Assembly: GCF_032854445.1 (NCBI RefSeq)
Contig: NC_088307.1
Span: 124,001-188,000, forward strand
Reading direction: 5' to 3'
Length of the DNA: 64,000 bases
From: Liolophura sinensis
Lineage: Eukaryota; Mollusca; Polyplacophora; Chitonida; Chitonidae
Both the position numbers and the translations under genes were made by a program. Of the stretch, positions 35,901-42,119 are shown one piece after another. The notes below the pieces were generated by a model. It ran no database searches and was not told where the DNA came from. It saw nothing but the letters and a program-made list of their open reading frames with translations. Positions within the stretch are counted from its first letter, which is position 1, and the number at the start of each line of letters is the position of its first letter.

Positions 35901-36833
35901 CTGAGCCTATACCATAGGATTTCATGAGTTATCAATGTGGCACTCACAGTAGGGTAGACCCTAAAAATGTACTTTTCTTTCAATTTATGTTATTGCCCTG
36001 GGCTATTTTTGGTTAGGCCAACATAAGATTAGCTTAGTTAATGTGTAGGAACATGCAGGCAGTAGACATCGATTTATGCGTGGGAAGATTTAATCTCCCT
36101 GTGAACAGTGATGATTGTTCCTTATCGTCGATCCGACGCATTTTGTTTTTCCGAGGTTTTTTTCTGAGGTTTTGAGGTTGTTTTCTGTCAGTGTGTTAAT
36201 TGTGCGTTACACTCAGGTACATCCATCCCACTTGCCGCCTATAAGCATATACGTCAGCTATAACTCGGATACACCTCCACTGAGATGTACTTTAAGTACT
36301 TGAGGTATTAATTTGGATAATTGGCAGAACCTCAGATACAGCTTTAGTATACCTCACATAGACCTCAGATCAGATATGTTAGACCTCAGTGATACACCTC
36401 TGATATACCTCAAGTATGTATACCTTCACTTCAGTATACTTATCAGGGTAAGGGTATATCCATGTATACAGTGGGTCTTATCAGGCAAAAAAGAGGTATC
36501 AATGAACATGTCAAGCTCTGAAAACGCTACATATACACAGTTAATCAGAGTAATCTGTAAAAATATGAATACACTGTATTGTTAGTGCAACGTCTATAAT
36601 TCACCAGGCAAAGCAATGCACTGCATGTGCACCCAGGCTTTGCCTATTTCATATTAAAGCCTCATCGATTCAGTTCACTCACTAATTAACAAAATGAAAT
36701 TAGATCCAATAGTACAACAACAACAACCATGACAACTCGAAATGCCTCTAAACTTAGAATACCGCTTTCCTATCAGCATTTCTTTGTTTGAAAGTTGTCT
36801 GATGTTTACCTTTACATCCCTCTCCACAGCCAT
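2792..36833 (-). CDS. NUP214: Nuclear pore protein NUP214 (CAN), 5' part of gene, 14 exons
   Basis: NUP214 sits on the cytoplasmic face of the nuclear pore. Its N-terminal beta-propeller docks the mRNA-export helicase DDX19/DBP5, its coiled coil binds NUP88, and its FG repeats bind export receptors. Fourteen exons on the minus strand join in frame: 36810-36833, 34653-34779, 33265-33491, 28398-28590, 27106-27237, 26657-26760, 20804-20901, 20597-20666, 19626-19752, 18679-18831, 15294-15611, 14062-14454, 6177-6274 and 2792-2941. All introns are GT-AG and every phase matches, giving 738 codons. Residues ~1-400 align along the vertebrate propeller (for example [29 protein letters not shown]). Residues ~400-655 are a Ser/Pro-rich linker with a few FG motifs. 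Residues ~675-738 begin the coiled coil ([16 protein letters not shown]). The rest of the coiled coil and the C-terminal FG domain must lie left of base 1. Identity rests on my recall of the human protein, not on a search. Confidence 0.95.
2942..4362. other. NUP214 intron 13, non-repetitive part
   Basis: This is AT-rich intron sequence. I see no exon, since the flanking exons join in phase, and no recognisable mobile element. Confidence 0.6.
4363..5035. repeat. 57-bp minisatellite in NUP214 intron 13
   Basis: About 12 copies of a 57-bp unit including 'atcatgctctgcagtacag' and 'cagctgtctacttgtgac' occur here. The unit is 19 codons long, which creates spurious open frames. It does not resemble either neighbouring exon. 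Confidence 0.93.
5036..6176. other. NUP214 intron 13, remaining part
   Basis: This is non-repetitive intron sequence down to the exon 13 donor. Overlapping short open frames around 5815-6266 exist on both strands, but none shows family resemblance apart from exon 13 itself. Confidence 0.55.
6177..6274 (-). CDS. NUP214: NUP214 exon 13 (entry to coiled coil)
   Basis: This 98-bp exon has acceptor cacttgtag and donor gtaagt (phase 1 to 0). It encodes [20 protein letters not shown] then [12 protein letters not shown]. The end runs into [10 protein letters not shown] of exon 14, matching GIGEEIAHFQKEL in vertebrates. Confidence 0.88.
6347..11420. repeat. 5-kb 50-bp minisatellite in NUP214 intron 12
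   Basis: About 100 copies of a 50-bp unit with 'ctaaggatgtctggtgttgg' and 'catacatgtacaatgtacaa' occur here. The left third (to ~8350) has 'gtgcacata' units and 'gtgaaaggatctctgg' variants. The right part has 'gtgctcatac' units. Higher-order copies include a 407-bp block (7183 and 7590), a 1120-bp block (8463 and 9583), ~254 bp (8637 and 8891) and 300 bp (10159 and 10459). Confidence 0.96.
11463..12320. repeat. 24/17-bp tandem array (NUP214 intron 12)
   Basis: This is a mix of 24-bp 'cagtatctacagagatc' plus 'cagcacc' units and 17-bp 'cagcacttacagagatc' units. It is interrupted at 12331 by a SINE and continues as a related array on the far side. Confidence 0.92.
12331..12597 (-). mobile_element. 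Meta-type SINE, diverged
   Basis: A 'tttatttatttatgtgactg' tail/core junction is followed by the core 'caagaatatttcattcatac' and 'gccagcattatgctggg'. A degraded tRNA-like head lies at the right end. The head at the high-coordinate end places the element on the minus strand. It sits inside the 24-bp array and splits it. Confidence 0.75.
12600..13875. repeat. 24-bp-family array with higher-order units
   Basis: These are units of the type 'agacccagtatctacagaga', with interspersed 'cagtgccaacactctg' and 'cacccggtatataagg' blocks. A composite block recurs several times between 13220 and 13560. It is the continuation of the 11463-12320 array but more diverged. Confidence 0.88.
14062..14454 (-). 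CDS. NUP214: NUP214 exon 12 (linker with internal repeat)
   Basis: This 393-bp exon has acceptor cgacctcag and donor gtaagg (phase 1 to 1). It encodes a Val/Pro/Ser/Gln-rich linker with three copies of a 16-residue repeat around [15 protein letters not shown], which is a 48-bp DNA repeat at about 14250-14390. Each copy carries the donor-like word GTAAGT inside the exon. Its phase-1 end joins exon 13 exactly. Confidence 0.82.
14750..15029 (-). mobile_element. Meta-type SINE, full length with target-site duplication
   Basis: A 280-bp element is flanked by the 11-bp direct repeat tgttgggtaat (14739-14749 and 15030-15040). Read on the minus strand it begins with a tRNA-like head with A box 'tggctcagttgg' and B box 'gttcaagtcc', then the conserved SINE core, and ends in a (TAAA)n tail. 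A G-rich expansion lies at about 14817-14849. It is inserted in NUP214 intron 11. Confidence 0.88.
15294..15611 (-). CDS. NUP214: NUP214 exon 11 (Ser/Pro/FG linker)
   Basis: This 318-bp exon has acceptor atattgtag and donor gtatca (phase 1 to 1). It encodes a Ser/Gln/Pro-rich low-complexity stretch containing [10 protein letters not shown] and ITFGQSG. These phenylalanine-glycine motifs fit the NUP214 linker after the propeller. Conservation is by composition and phase rather than by alignment. Confidence 0.85.
15778..15985 (-). mobile_element. Meta-type SINE, degraded
   Basis: The 'gtttatttatttgatggg' tail/core, 'cattatggtgggaagaaact' core and 'gcattggtgagaggctg' B-box side are recognisable. 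The tRNA head beyond the B box is missing. It lies in NUP214 intron 10. Confidence 0.72.
16185..17050. repeat. 60-bp minisatellite in NUP214 intron 10
   Basis: About 14 copies of an exactly 60-bp unit occur here, with 'tgtgtcaacagtcaaacagt', 'cacagtgggacaccacag' and 'ttttattacactacag'. Some units are shortened. The length is divisible by three, giving spurious open frames in several phases. Confidence 0.94.
17055..18440. repeat. ~150/103-bp tandem array in NUP214 intron 10
   Basis: Long units (~150 bp) contain 'accatggacccaacgccc'. Short units (~103 bp) lack that block. Both share 'ctacatgtataggtgtgg', 'gcatgtatggatgagctac' and 'cctgtatatacactgtatg'. A ~508-bp composite of long and short units is duplicated (17443 and 17951). 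Confidence 0.93.
18679..18831 (-). CDS. NUP214: NUP214 exon 10 (last propeller strands)
   Basis: This 153-bp exon has acceptor tgatttcag and donor gtaaaa (phase 1 to 1). It encodes [20 protein letters not shown] then VPFYMMYT and a Pro-rich tail, matching the vertebrate end-of-propeller LMLLSTDGVLCPFYMIN. Confidence 0.94.
18885..19440. repeat. 19-bp minisatellite in NUP214 intron 9
   Basis: About 29 copies of 'cagcactggtgacacctgc' and variants occur here. On the gene strand many copies read GCAGGTGTCACC, a CAG/GTG donor-like word, but the unit shows no resemblance to the neighbouring exons. Confidence 0.94.
19626..19752 (-). CDS. NUP214: NUP214 exon 9 (propeller)
   Basis: This 127-bp exon has acceptor tgctggcag and donor gtgggt (phase 0 to 1). 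It encodes [20 protein letters not shown] then [17 protein letters not shown], matching WESWLLEDSSRAELPV and MGVVVDYTNQ. Its acceptor directly abuts a 51-bp minisatellite. Confidence 0.95.
19755..20325. repeat. 51-bp minisatellite abutting the exon 9 acceptor
   Basis: About 11 copies of a 51-bp unit with 'cacaataaccacagctacag' and 'ttctctcatgattctcagac' occur here. The last unit merges into the exon 9 splice acceptor, so the polypyrimidine region 'gtggttattgtttgctggcag' minus its last base is recognisably unit-derived. The 17-codon period creates open frames on both strands. Confidence 0.92.
20597..20666 (-). CDS. NUP214: NUP214 exon 8 (propeller)
   Basis: This 70-bp exon has acceptor ctgtttacag and donor gtaagt (phase 2 to 0). 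It encodes [19 protein letters not shown], matching DLVLAASAASTEVSILAR in vertebrates. Confidence 0.92.
20804..20901 (-). CDS. NUP214: NUP214 exon 7 (propeller)
   Basis: This 98-bp exon has acceptor tccatgttacag and a somewhat weak donor gtacac (phase 0 to 2). It encodes [20 protein letters not shown] then FKTIIAK plus TG of a Trp codon, matching the vertebrate FVNFMEPCYGS region. Confidence 0.9.
21190..22070. repeat. 30-bp minisatellite in NUP214 intron 6
   Basis: About 29 copies of a 30-bp unit containing 'ctgtcctgtctattacagtg' and 'cacagaaccc' occur here. The unit is 10 codons, so the 257-codon open frame through it is not evidence of a gene. Confidence 0.94.
22080..23087. repeat. 36-bp minisatellite related to the exon 6 donor region
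   Basis: About 28 copies of a ~36-bp unit with 'ttaggatgtattgagtatca' and 'cttacagtgat' occur here, with shorter variants. On the gene strand units read GTAAGTTGTGATACTCAATA, resembling the start of intron 6 (GTGGGTTGTGATACTTAATA at 26656 downward). Confidence 0.92.
23091..26536. mobile_element. Putative 3.4-kb TIR element (possibly Harbinger-like, non-coding)
   Basis: Inverted ends 'ggaaccatccccaattat' (left) and 'ataataggggacggttcc' (right) match at about 16 of 18 positions. They are flanked by TTA on both sides (23088-23090 and 26537-26539). A 3-bp TWA-type duplication is typical of PIF/Harbinger elements. The 3446-bp interior is AT-rich, lacks a transposase-sized frame and contains a 442-bp tandem duplication. 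It lies within the 36-bp array. Class assignment is inference. Confidence 0.55.
24045..24928. repeat. 442-bp perfect tandem duplication
   Basis: The segment starting 'ccagcaacatatttttggag' occurs at 24045-24486 and again at 24487-24928. I see no difference between the copies by eye. It lies inside the TIR element. Confidence 0.93.
26657..26760 (-). CDS. NUP214: NUP214 exon 6 (propeller)
   Basis: This 104-bp exon has acceptor catgtttcag and donor gtgggt (phase 1 to 0). It encodes [20 protein letters not shown] through AVLINTP, matching the vertebrate LDVLWIGTYVFAIVY segment. Confidence 0.92.
26941..27105. repeat. Degenerate tandem copies of the exon 5 3' end with donor
   Basis: Segments starting 'cagggtctgc' (26941), 'cagggtttga' (27007) and 'cagggattga' (27087) repeat the exon's own 'cagggtttgatcatactgac' (27161). 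Two downstream copies retain an actcac word (a gtgagt donor on the gene strand) at 26955-26960 and 27021-27026. The true donor is at 27100-27105. Confidence 0.8.
27106..27237 (-). CDS. NUP214: NUP214 exon 5 (propeller)
   Basis: This 132-bp exon has acceptor tctgtcttag and donor gtgagt (phase 1 to 1). It encodes [20 protein letters not shown], then a Lys-rich loop. The CWSPKGKQL motif is nearly identical to vertebrate NUP214. The exon's 3' half and donor occur as degenerate copies downstream. Confidence 0.93.
27395..28397. repeat. 47-bp minisatellite made of exon 4's 3' end plus 5' splice site
   Basis: About 18-20 copies of a 47-bp unit occur here: roughly 34 bp match the end of exon 4 (28398 upward) and 13 bp match the start of intron 4. 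On the gene strand units read CCAGGCTACCTGCTGTAAGT, the same as the true exon end and donor. The array starts exactly at the exon border. A SINE head interrupts it at 27508-27590. Confidence 0.95.
27508..27590 (-). mobile_element. tRNA-like SINE head fragment
   Basis: On the minus strand this reads 'ggcctctatggctcagttgg' through 'gcctctcaccaatgcggtc', the tRNA-derived head of the Meta-type SINE without core or tail. It is too diverged and too short to be a functional tRNA gene. Confidence 0.7.
28398..28590 (-). CDS. NUP214: NUP214 exon 4 (propeller), flanked by splice-site arrays
   Basis: This 193-bp exon has acceptor gttgtttcag and donor gtaagt (phase 0 to 1). It encodes [11 protein letters not shown], then [20 protein letters not shown] and [11 protein letters not shown], matching MKWNPTVPSMVAVCLADGS in vertebrates. 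Its 3' end with its donor is tandemly repeated downstream, and its acceptor is tandemly repeated upstream. Confidence 0.95.
28600..28960. repeat. 38-bp minisatellite carrying exon 4's 3' splice site
   Basis: About nine copies of a 38-bp unit occur here with 'acaacagacaaacacatcag' and 'ctgactcctgaaaacatc'. On the gene strand each reads tttgtctgttgtgatgtttt followed by cag, almost the same as the true exon 4 acceptor (tttgtctgttgtgttgtttcag). The array begins at the exon border. Confidence 0.93.
29221..33225. repeat. 4-kb 31-bp minisatellite in NUP214 intron 3
   Basis: About 130 copies of a 31-bp unit with 'tggtctggaattacgtaacc' and 'cacacctttgc' occur here. Main variants are 'acgtacatcacac', 'acgtgccccacac' and 'acgtagcccacac'. 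Many copies contain the palindrome TTACGTAA. The left part continues to the end of intron 3. Confidence 0.96.
33265..33491 (-). CDS. NUP214: NUP214 exon 3 (propeller)
   Basis: This 227-bp exon has acceptor catcctag and donor gtaacc. It encodes [10 protein letters not shown] through [14 protein letters not shown], aligning with the vertebrate LQIFPTKNL to IAFFDVRTF stretch. It is bordered on its 3' side by the 4-kb 31-bp minisatellite. Confidence 0.93.
33492..34652. other. NUP214 intron 2, mostly unique
   Basis: No tandem array is present here, unlike the introns downstream. A partial SINE lies at 34255-34370. No other feature is seen. Confidence 0.6.
34255..34370 (-). mobile_element. Meta-type SINE, tail and core only
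   Basis: A (ttta)n tail is followed by 'gattggtgttttacgccgta', 'ctcaagagtatttcacttat' and 'gcggccagcattatg', then the match is lost after 'gggcagagcctgg'. The tRNA head is missing. Confidence 0.8.
34653..34779 (-). CDS. NUP214: NUP214 exon 2 (propeller blade start)
   Basis: This 127-bp exon has acceptor tttataaacag and donor gtaagt. It encodes [12 protein letters not shown] through [14 protein letters not shown], matching the family's N-terminal SNKYGLVFAGG segment. It starts in phase 0 and ends in phase 1. Confidence 0.93.
34868..35035. mobile_element. Degraded fragment of the second SINE family
   Basis: The stretch around 'gagtgccaagcgaggcagca' and 'tttttaaagtctttgggatg' resembles the internal region of the 46785-47144 SINE ('gaacgccaagtgaggaagct'). 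The ends are not defined. Confidence 0.4.
35036..36809. other. NUP214 intron 1, rest
   Basis: This is mostly unique sequence. A loose repetition of 'acctcagatac'-like words lies at about 36300-36420. No exon or element is recognised. Confidence 0.5.
36810..36833 (-). CDS. NUP214: NUP214 exon 1 (start codon)
   Basis: This exon encodes eight codons, MAVERDVK, ending in AAG before a gtaaac donor (phase 0). The ATG has G at -3 and G at +4. The peptide continues into EFRF in exon 2, matching the vertebrate PEREMKDFQF start region, which supports this ATG despite the very short exon. Confidence 0.85.
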
Positions 36834-37734
36834 AACGTCGCCCTTACTCTCTTTTACTAAGAGAAAGAGAAAACGAAGAAATCAGGCCGGATTTACGCCG
36901 CTCTCTAGGCGGTTACCTCTAAACTTTAGTACCTTCGCCATAAGAAATGTTCGATATAAGGGGCGGTAACTCCTAAAAACAAACGGTAACAGGTTATCAG
37001 GCTCAGCCCCACATTGATTTCTATTTCAAAACCTTAATGGCATTGAAAGTTACCCATTCTGTCTCAGATTACCCGAACATGCTGTTGAAAAGTTTATCTT
37101 TCCATTACCCATATCGTTTGGTAATATTGACGTCATAATTATTAGCATTCAATTCGTAAAATTTATGTTTTTCTTTTATTGAAATTAAACACTTCGTGAG
37201 GTACTTTATGTTACAATGGGTAAGTATCTTTCATATGAGTTATCCATAAATCCTGCAAAGCTATGCTGTATATGCTTTGTTAACGTTTTATTTACTTAAC
37301 ACTTCAATCCAGTCTAGGTTTACAATTTTTCTCTTAAGTTTTGCTTTTGTTGTTGGAATATGTCTCCTTCGTTTGGAAACAGAATCTCGTTTCCTTGGGT
37401 TTTAGCTGCTATCAATTTACTAAAATGAAAAGCATGAAAGTCATTATCCATGTCTGTCAACAATATTCCAGATATCATTTTTTTTTCGCGGCAATTGATA
37501 AGATAAAGATAAAAAAGATTCGATTTTGTTAGGCCTATCTCTGGGAAGAAAATGAAAGGATTGAAAAATTCCGAGAAAGATTTCAGATGGTAAATGGTGT
37601 TCAGATTAAAACACATCAATATTAAAATCCCCGAAAAAACTACAGATTAGTTTTCAGGTTTTAAGACGTTCAGTATGAAAATAATTTGCCATTAAAGTCA
37701 TTGTCATTAAAGGCCTACAAATTAGGCCTTTAAG
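36834..37734 (-). promoter_or_regulatory. NUP214 5' UTR and presumed promoter
   Basis: This is the sequence immediately upstream of the start codon on the minus strand. No TATA box or other core element is convincingly placed, so the call rests on position only. The transcription start cannot be located from sequence alone. Confidence 0.35.
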
Positions 37735-38085
37735 GGTATAAGGGATAAGGGTATAAGCACACATTACTTACACCCACCATTTTTACGCCTGGATTGGAGT
37801 GTAAGCGCACATGACTTAAAACCACAGCCTGTACGCCCGGACCAGGGTATAAGCACACATGACTTACACCCACCGCCTTTATGGGCGGATCAGGGTATAA
37901 GCACCCACAAATTTCACTCACCGCCTTTACTCCAGGGTATAAGCACGCATTACTTACAACCACCATCTGTATGCTCGTGTTAGGGTAATAGCGCACATGA
38001 CTTATACCCACAGCCTGTACGCCAGGATCAGGGTATAAATACACCTTACTTACACCCACCGCCTTTACGTCAGGATCAGGGTATA
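37735..38085. repeat. 48-bp minisatellite with donor-like word, upstream of NUP214
   Basis: About seven copies of a ~48-bp unit with 'agggtataagcacacatgac' and 'ttacacccaccgcctttac' occur here. On the minus strand several copies read GGTGGGTGTAAGTCATG, including a consensus GTAAGT. No neighbouring exon is known. Confidence 0.88.
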
Positions 38086-38329
38086 ATTAGGAATATCATA
38101 CACAAAGGCAGTGCCAAGGTTCAACCAGCTTTCCGAGATTTCAGTTAGAGAGAAAGGCTATAGGAAAGTATGTATACTGGTATATCTCTATACCTTTACG
38201 CCCGGATCAGGATTGTAAAAGTGGCAGTGGTATATCTGCCCAAGTTTATAACTACCTCATAAATAACACTGGAAACTTTTACATGCGGTGTGAAGATTTA
38301 TGTTTGAAGCAAGGAAAACCTCTAAGATA

Positions 38330-39005
38330 CACACAGCCCTTTCCGTGCAGTGCCGGTACACAGTGTATACGCACAGTTCTCTTCGTACACTACCGGTACA
38401 CAGTGGATACGCACAGCTCTCTTCGTACAGTGCCGATACAGAGTGGATACGCCTTGGCCTCTCCGTACAGTACCGATACACAATGGATACACACCGGTCT
38501 GTCCGTACAGTACCGATACACAGTGGATGCGCACAGCTCTCTCCGTACAGTACCGATACAGGGTGGATACCCACAGCTCTCTCCGTACGGTGCCGATACA
38601 GAGTGGATACGCCTTGCCCTCTCCGTACAGTACCGATACACAAGGGATACACACCGGTCTGTCCGTACAGTACTAATACACAGTGGATGCGCACAGCTCT
38701 CTCCGTACAGTACCGATACAGGGTGGATACCCACAGCTCTCTCCGTACAGTACCGATACACAGTGGATGCGCACAGCTCTCTCCGTACAGTACCGATATA
38801 GGGTGGATAGCCACAGCTCTCTCCGTGCAGTACCGATACACAGTGGATGCGCACAGCTCTCTCCGTACAGTACCGGTACACGATGGATAAATACGGCCCT
38901 CACCGTACAGCACCAATACACAGTGGATACGCACGACCGTCTCCGTACAGCAACGATACACGGTGGATACCCACAGCTCTCTCCATACAGTACCGATACA
39001 CCTAA
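38330..39005. repeat. 40-bp minisatellite
   Basis: About 17 copies of a 40-bp unit with 'ctctccgtacagtaccgata' and 'cacagtggatgcgcacag' occur here. A four-unit, 160-bp block containing 'gccttgg/ccctctccgt' is duplicated (38451 and 38611). Open frames on both strands arise from the repeat. Confidence 0.95.
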
Positions 39006-39540
39006 GCACAATACCGGTACACGCTGTTTCAGTTTTACGTACCTTTGTGCACATCCTCATCAATTTATCCACATACACATACATGCAGCAATGAATGATT
39101 ATTACAGGGTTTAACTTCTCAATGGCTGTATTTGAGCCATTTCCTCGTATGTAATATCTGTATGGACATTCACAATATACTGGGTGTCTAGATGAGGTGT
39201 CATTGAGGAGAGTGTAGCGGTAATCACGAAATACTATAGTCAGCCTCCTCTTGTTATCAGCAGTCTATCATTAGGCCATATATTATGTGGTAACATATAT
39301 GCAGACTATGTATATGCGAGTTATAGTATAATAATATAATTTATTTATTTGATTGTTGTTTTACGCCGTACTTTTTGTGTTTTGTGTCTATGCACTTATG
39401 CCGTGTTTTGTTAGTTACTCTCAAATATACATGTAGTGACAGATGAGCAGGCTGTATATCACGTGTTGGACAGGACATATCCATCAGTTGGTCATCTTTA
39501 TATTTATTGTGGCGATGTTATGATATGTGTCATGTGGTTA
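39006..39540. other. Intergenic sequence with short SINE fragment
   Basis: 'atttatttgattgttgtttt' followed by 'acgccgtac' at about 39340-39372 is a Meta-type SINE tail/core scrap. Nothing else is recognised. Confidence 0.5.
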
Positions 39541-39544
39541 ACTT

Positions 39545-39895
39545 TATGCGACTGTCAGTTCCATTGACCAATCTGATAGGCAGGTAGAGCCTCGCCATTG
39601 CTGTTTCGCCTGTGATCAATCTGGTAAGCAGTTAGAATCCAGCTATCGTCGTTTTACTTGTGAAGAATGCAGTAAGCAGCTAGAACCTTTATGTAGTTAT
39701 CGCTGTTTTGCCTGTGACCAGTCTGGTAGACAGTGAGGACCTAGCTATTGCTGTTTTGCCTGTGACCAATCGGATAGGCAGGTAGAGCCTCGCCAATGCT
39801 GTTTCGCCTGTGACTAATCTGGTAGGCATTTAGAACCTAGCTTTCGCTGTTTCAGCAGCTAAAACCTCGTCATCGCTGTTTTGCCTGAGGTTTAA
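39545..39895. repeat. ~48-bp degenerate minisatellite
   Basis: About seven copies of a ~48-bp unit with 'cgctgttttgcctgtgacca' and 'tctggtaggcag' occur here, more diverged than most arrays in this window. Confidence 0.85.
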
Positions 39896-39999
39896 CGGCA
39901 GTGAGATTTATATACCCTGCTACTCCCCCCCCCCCACACACATACGTCATGTATCTTTCTACTCCCCTACCCCCACCCCCACATACATACATCCATGTA

Positions 40000-40037
40000 T
40001 AAATTCTTCTACTCCCCTCTACCCCCATACGCATACA

Positions 40038-40068
<31 letters not shown>

Positions 40069-40545
40069 CCTTCTATTACCCTCCTCCACACATACATCAA
40101 TGTGTATACCCTTTTATTCCCCTCCCCCACACATAAATGCATGCATATACCCTTCTACTCCCCTCACAACACATACATGCATGTATCTACCCTTCTACTC
40201 CGATCCCCAACATACATGCATGTATATACCCTTCCAGTCCCCTCCCTCCCCCATACACATACATGCATGTATATACCCTCCTACTCTCCTCCCCAACACA
40301 TACATGCATGTATATACCCTCCTACTCCCCTCCCCAACACATACATGCATGTATATACCCTTCTACTCCCCTCCACAAAACATGCATGCATGTATATACC
40401 CTTTTACCCCCCCCCCCCCCCCCCCCCAACACATACATGCATGTATGTCCCCGCCCTCCCCTACACATCCTTCCAGCCCCCTCCCTCCCCTACACACACG
40501 CATGCATGTATATACCCTTCTACACCCCTCCCCAACACATACAAA
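40000..40545. repeat. ~41-bp CT-rich minisatellite with microsatellites
   Basis: About 12 copies of a unit with 'acacatacatgcatgtatat' and 'acccttctactcccctcccc' occur here. It includes an (AT)n run at about 40041-40068 and a pure C run of about 25 bases near 40405. Strand asymmetry (C/T-rich plus strand) is strong. Confidence 0.92.
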
Positions 40546-40549
40546 TTTT

Positions 40550-41940
40550 CGGCGATTACAAAGTGACATGTACAGTACAAATGTCCGGCGATTACACCAC
40601 GTGGCATGTACAGTACAAATATCCGGGGATTACACCACGTGGCATGTACAATACAAATGTCCGGCGATTACACAAATTGGCATGTACAATACAAGTGTCC
40701 GGCGATTACAAAAATTGGTATGTACAGTACAAATTTCCGGCGAATACACCACATGGGTTCAACAGTAAGAATGTCTGGCGATTACACAAATTGGCATGTA
40801 CAATACAAATGTCCGACGAATACACCACGTGAGTTGAACAGTAAGAATGTTTGGCGAGTACAACAAGTGGCATGTGTAGTACAAATGCCCGGCGATTACA
40901 CCAAGTGGCATGTACAGTACACATATCCGGCGATTACACAAACTGGCATGTATAGTACAAATGTCTGGCGATTACAACACGTGGCATGTATAGTACAAAT
41001 ATCCGGGGATTACACCACGTGGCATGTACAGTACAAATGTCCGGCGATTACACAAATTGGCATGTACAATACAAGTGTCCGGCGATTACACAAATTGGCA
41101 TGTACAATTCAAATGTCCGACGAATACACCACGTGGGTTGAACAGTAAGAATGCCTGGCGATTACACAAATTGGCATGTAGAATTCAAATGTCCGACGAA
41201 TACACCACGTGGGTTGAACAGTAAGAATGTCTGGCGATTACACAAATTGGCATGTACAGTACAAATGTCCGGCGATTACACCACGTGGCATGTATAGTAC
41301 AAATGCCCGGCGATTACACCACGTGGGTTGAACAGTAAGAATGTCTGGCGATTACACCACGTGGGTTGAACAGTAAGAATGTCTGGCGAGTACAACAAGT
41401 GGCATGTACAGTACAAATGTCCGGCGATTACACCACGTGGCATGTATAGTACAAATGCCCGGCGATTACACCACGTGGCATGTACAATACAAATGTCCGG
41501 CGATTACACAAATTGGCATGTACAGTACAAATGTCCGACGAATACACCACGTGGGTTGAACAGTAAGAATGTCTGGCGATTACAACAAATGGCATGTGTA
41601 GTACAAATGTCCGACGAATACACCACGTGGGTTGAACAGTAAGAATGTCTGGCGAGTACACAAATTGGCATGTACAATTCAAATGTCCGCCGATTACACA
41701 AATTGGCATGTACAATACAAATGTCCGCCGATTACACAAATTGGCATGTACAATACAAATGCCCGGCGATTACACCACGTGGGTTGAACAGTAAGAATGT
41801 CTGGCGATTACACAAATTGGCATGTACAATACAAATGCCCGACGAATACACCACGTGGGTTGAACAGTAAGAATGTCTGGCGATTACAACACGTGGGTTG
41901 AACAGTAAGAATGTCTGGCGATTACAACAAGTGGAATGAA
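40550..41940. repeat. 38-bp minisatellite with CACGTG motifs
   Basis: About 36 copies of a 38-bp unit with 'ggcatgtacagtacaaatgt' and 'ccggcgattacaccacgt' occur here. Alternative units carry 'gggttgaacagtaagaatgt'. Many units contain the palindromic E-box CACGTG at their junction. Confidence 0.95.
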
Positions 41941-42017
41941 GAATAGGATTGTTCGGAATGTTCCCCTTTAAGAACTGGTTTTTTATCACAGGGTTTGCAA
42001 CATAGCTCATAATTTTA

Positions 42018-42115
42018 TAAAATATTTATTTATTTATTTATTTGATTGGAGTTTTATGATGTTCTGTTTCATTGATTCAACGATGGCCAGCATTATGTTG
42101 AGAGGAAACCTCAGC
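42018..42115 (-). mobile_element. Meta-type SINE fragment next to array
   Basis: A (ttta)n tail, 'gattggagttttatgatgtt' and 'gatggccagcattatgttga' match the SINE tail and core. The element ends where the 39-bp array begins. A 344-codon open frame starts inside this fragment, which argues against that frame being a gene. Confidence 0.75.
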
Positions 42116-42119
42116 ATGT

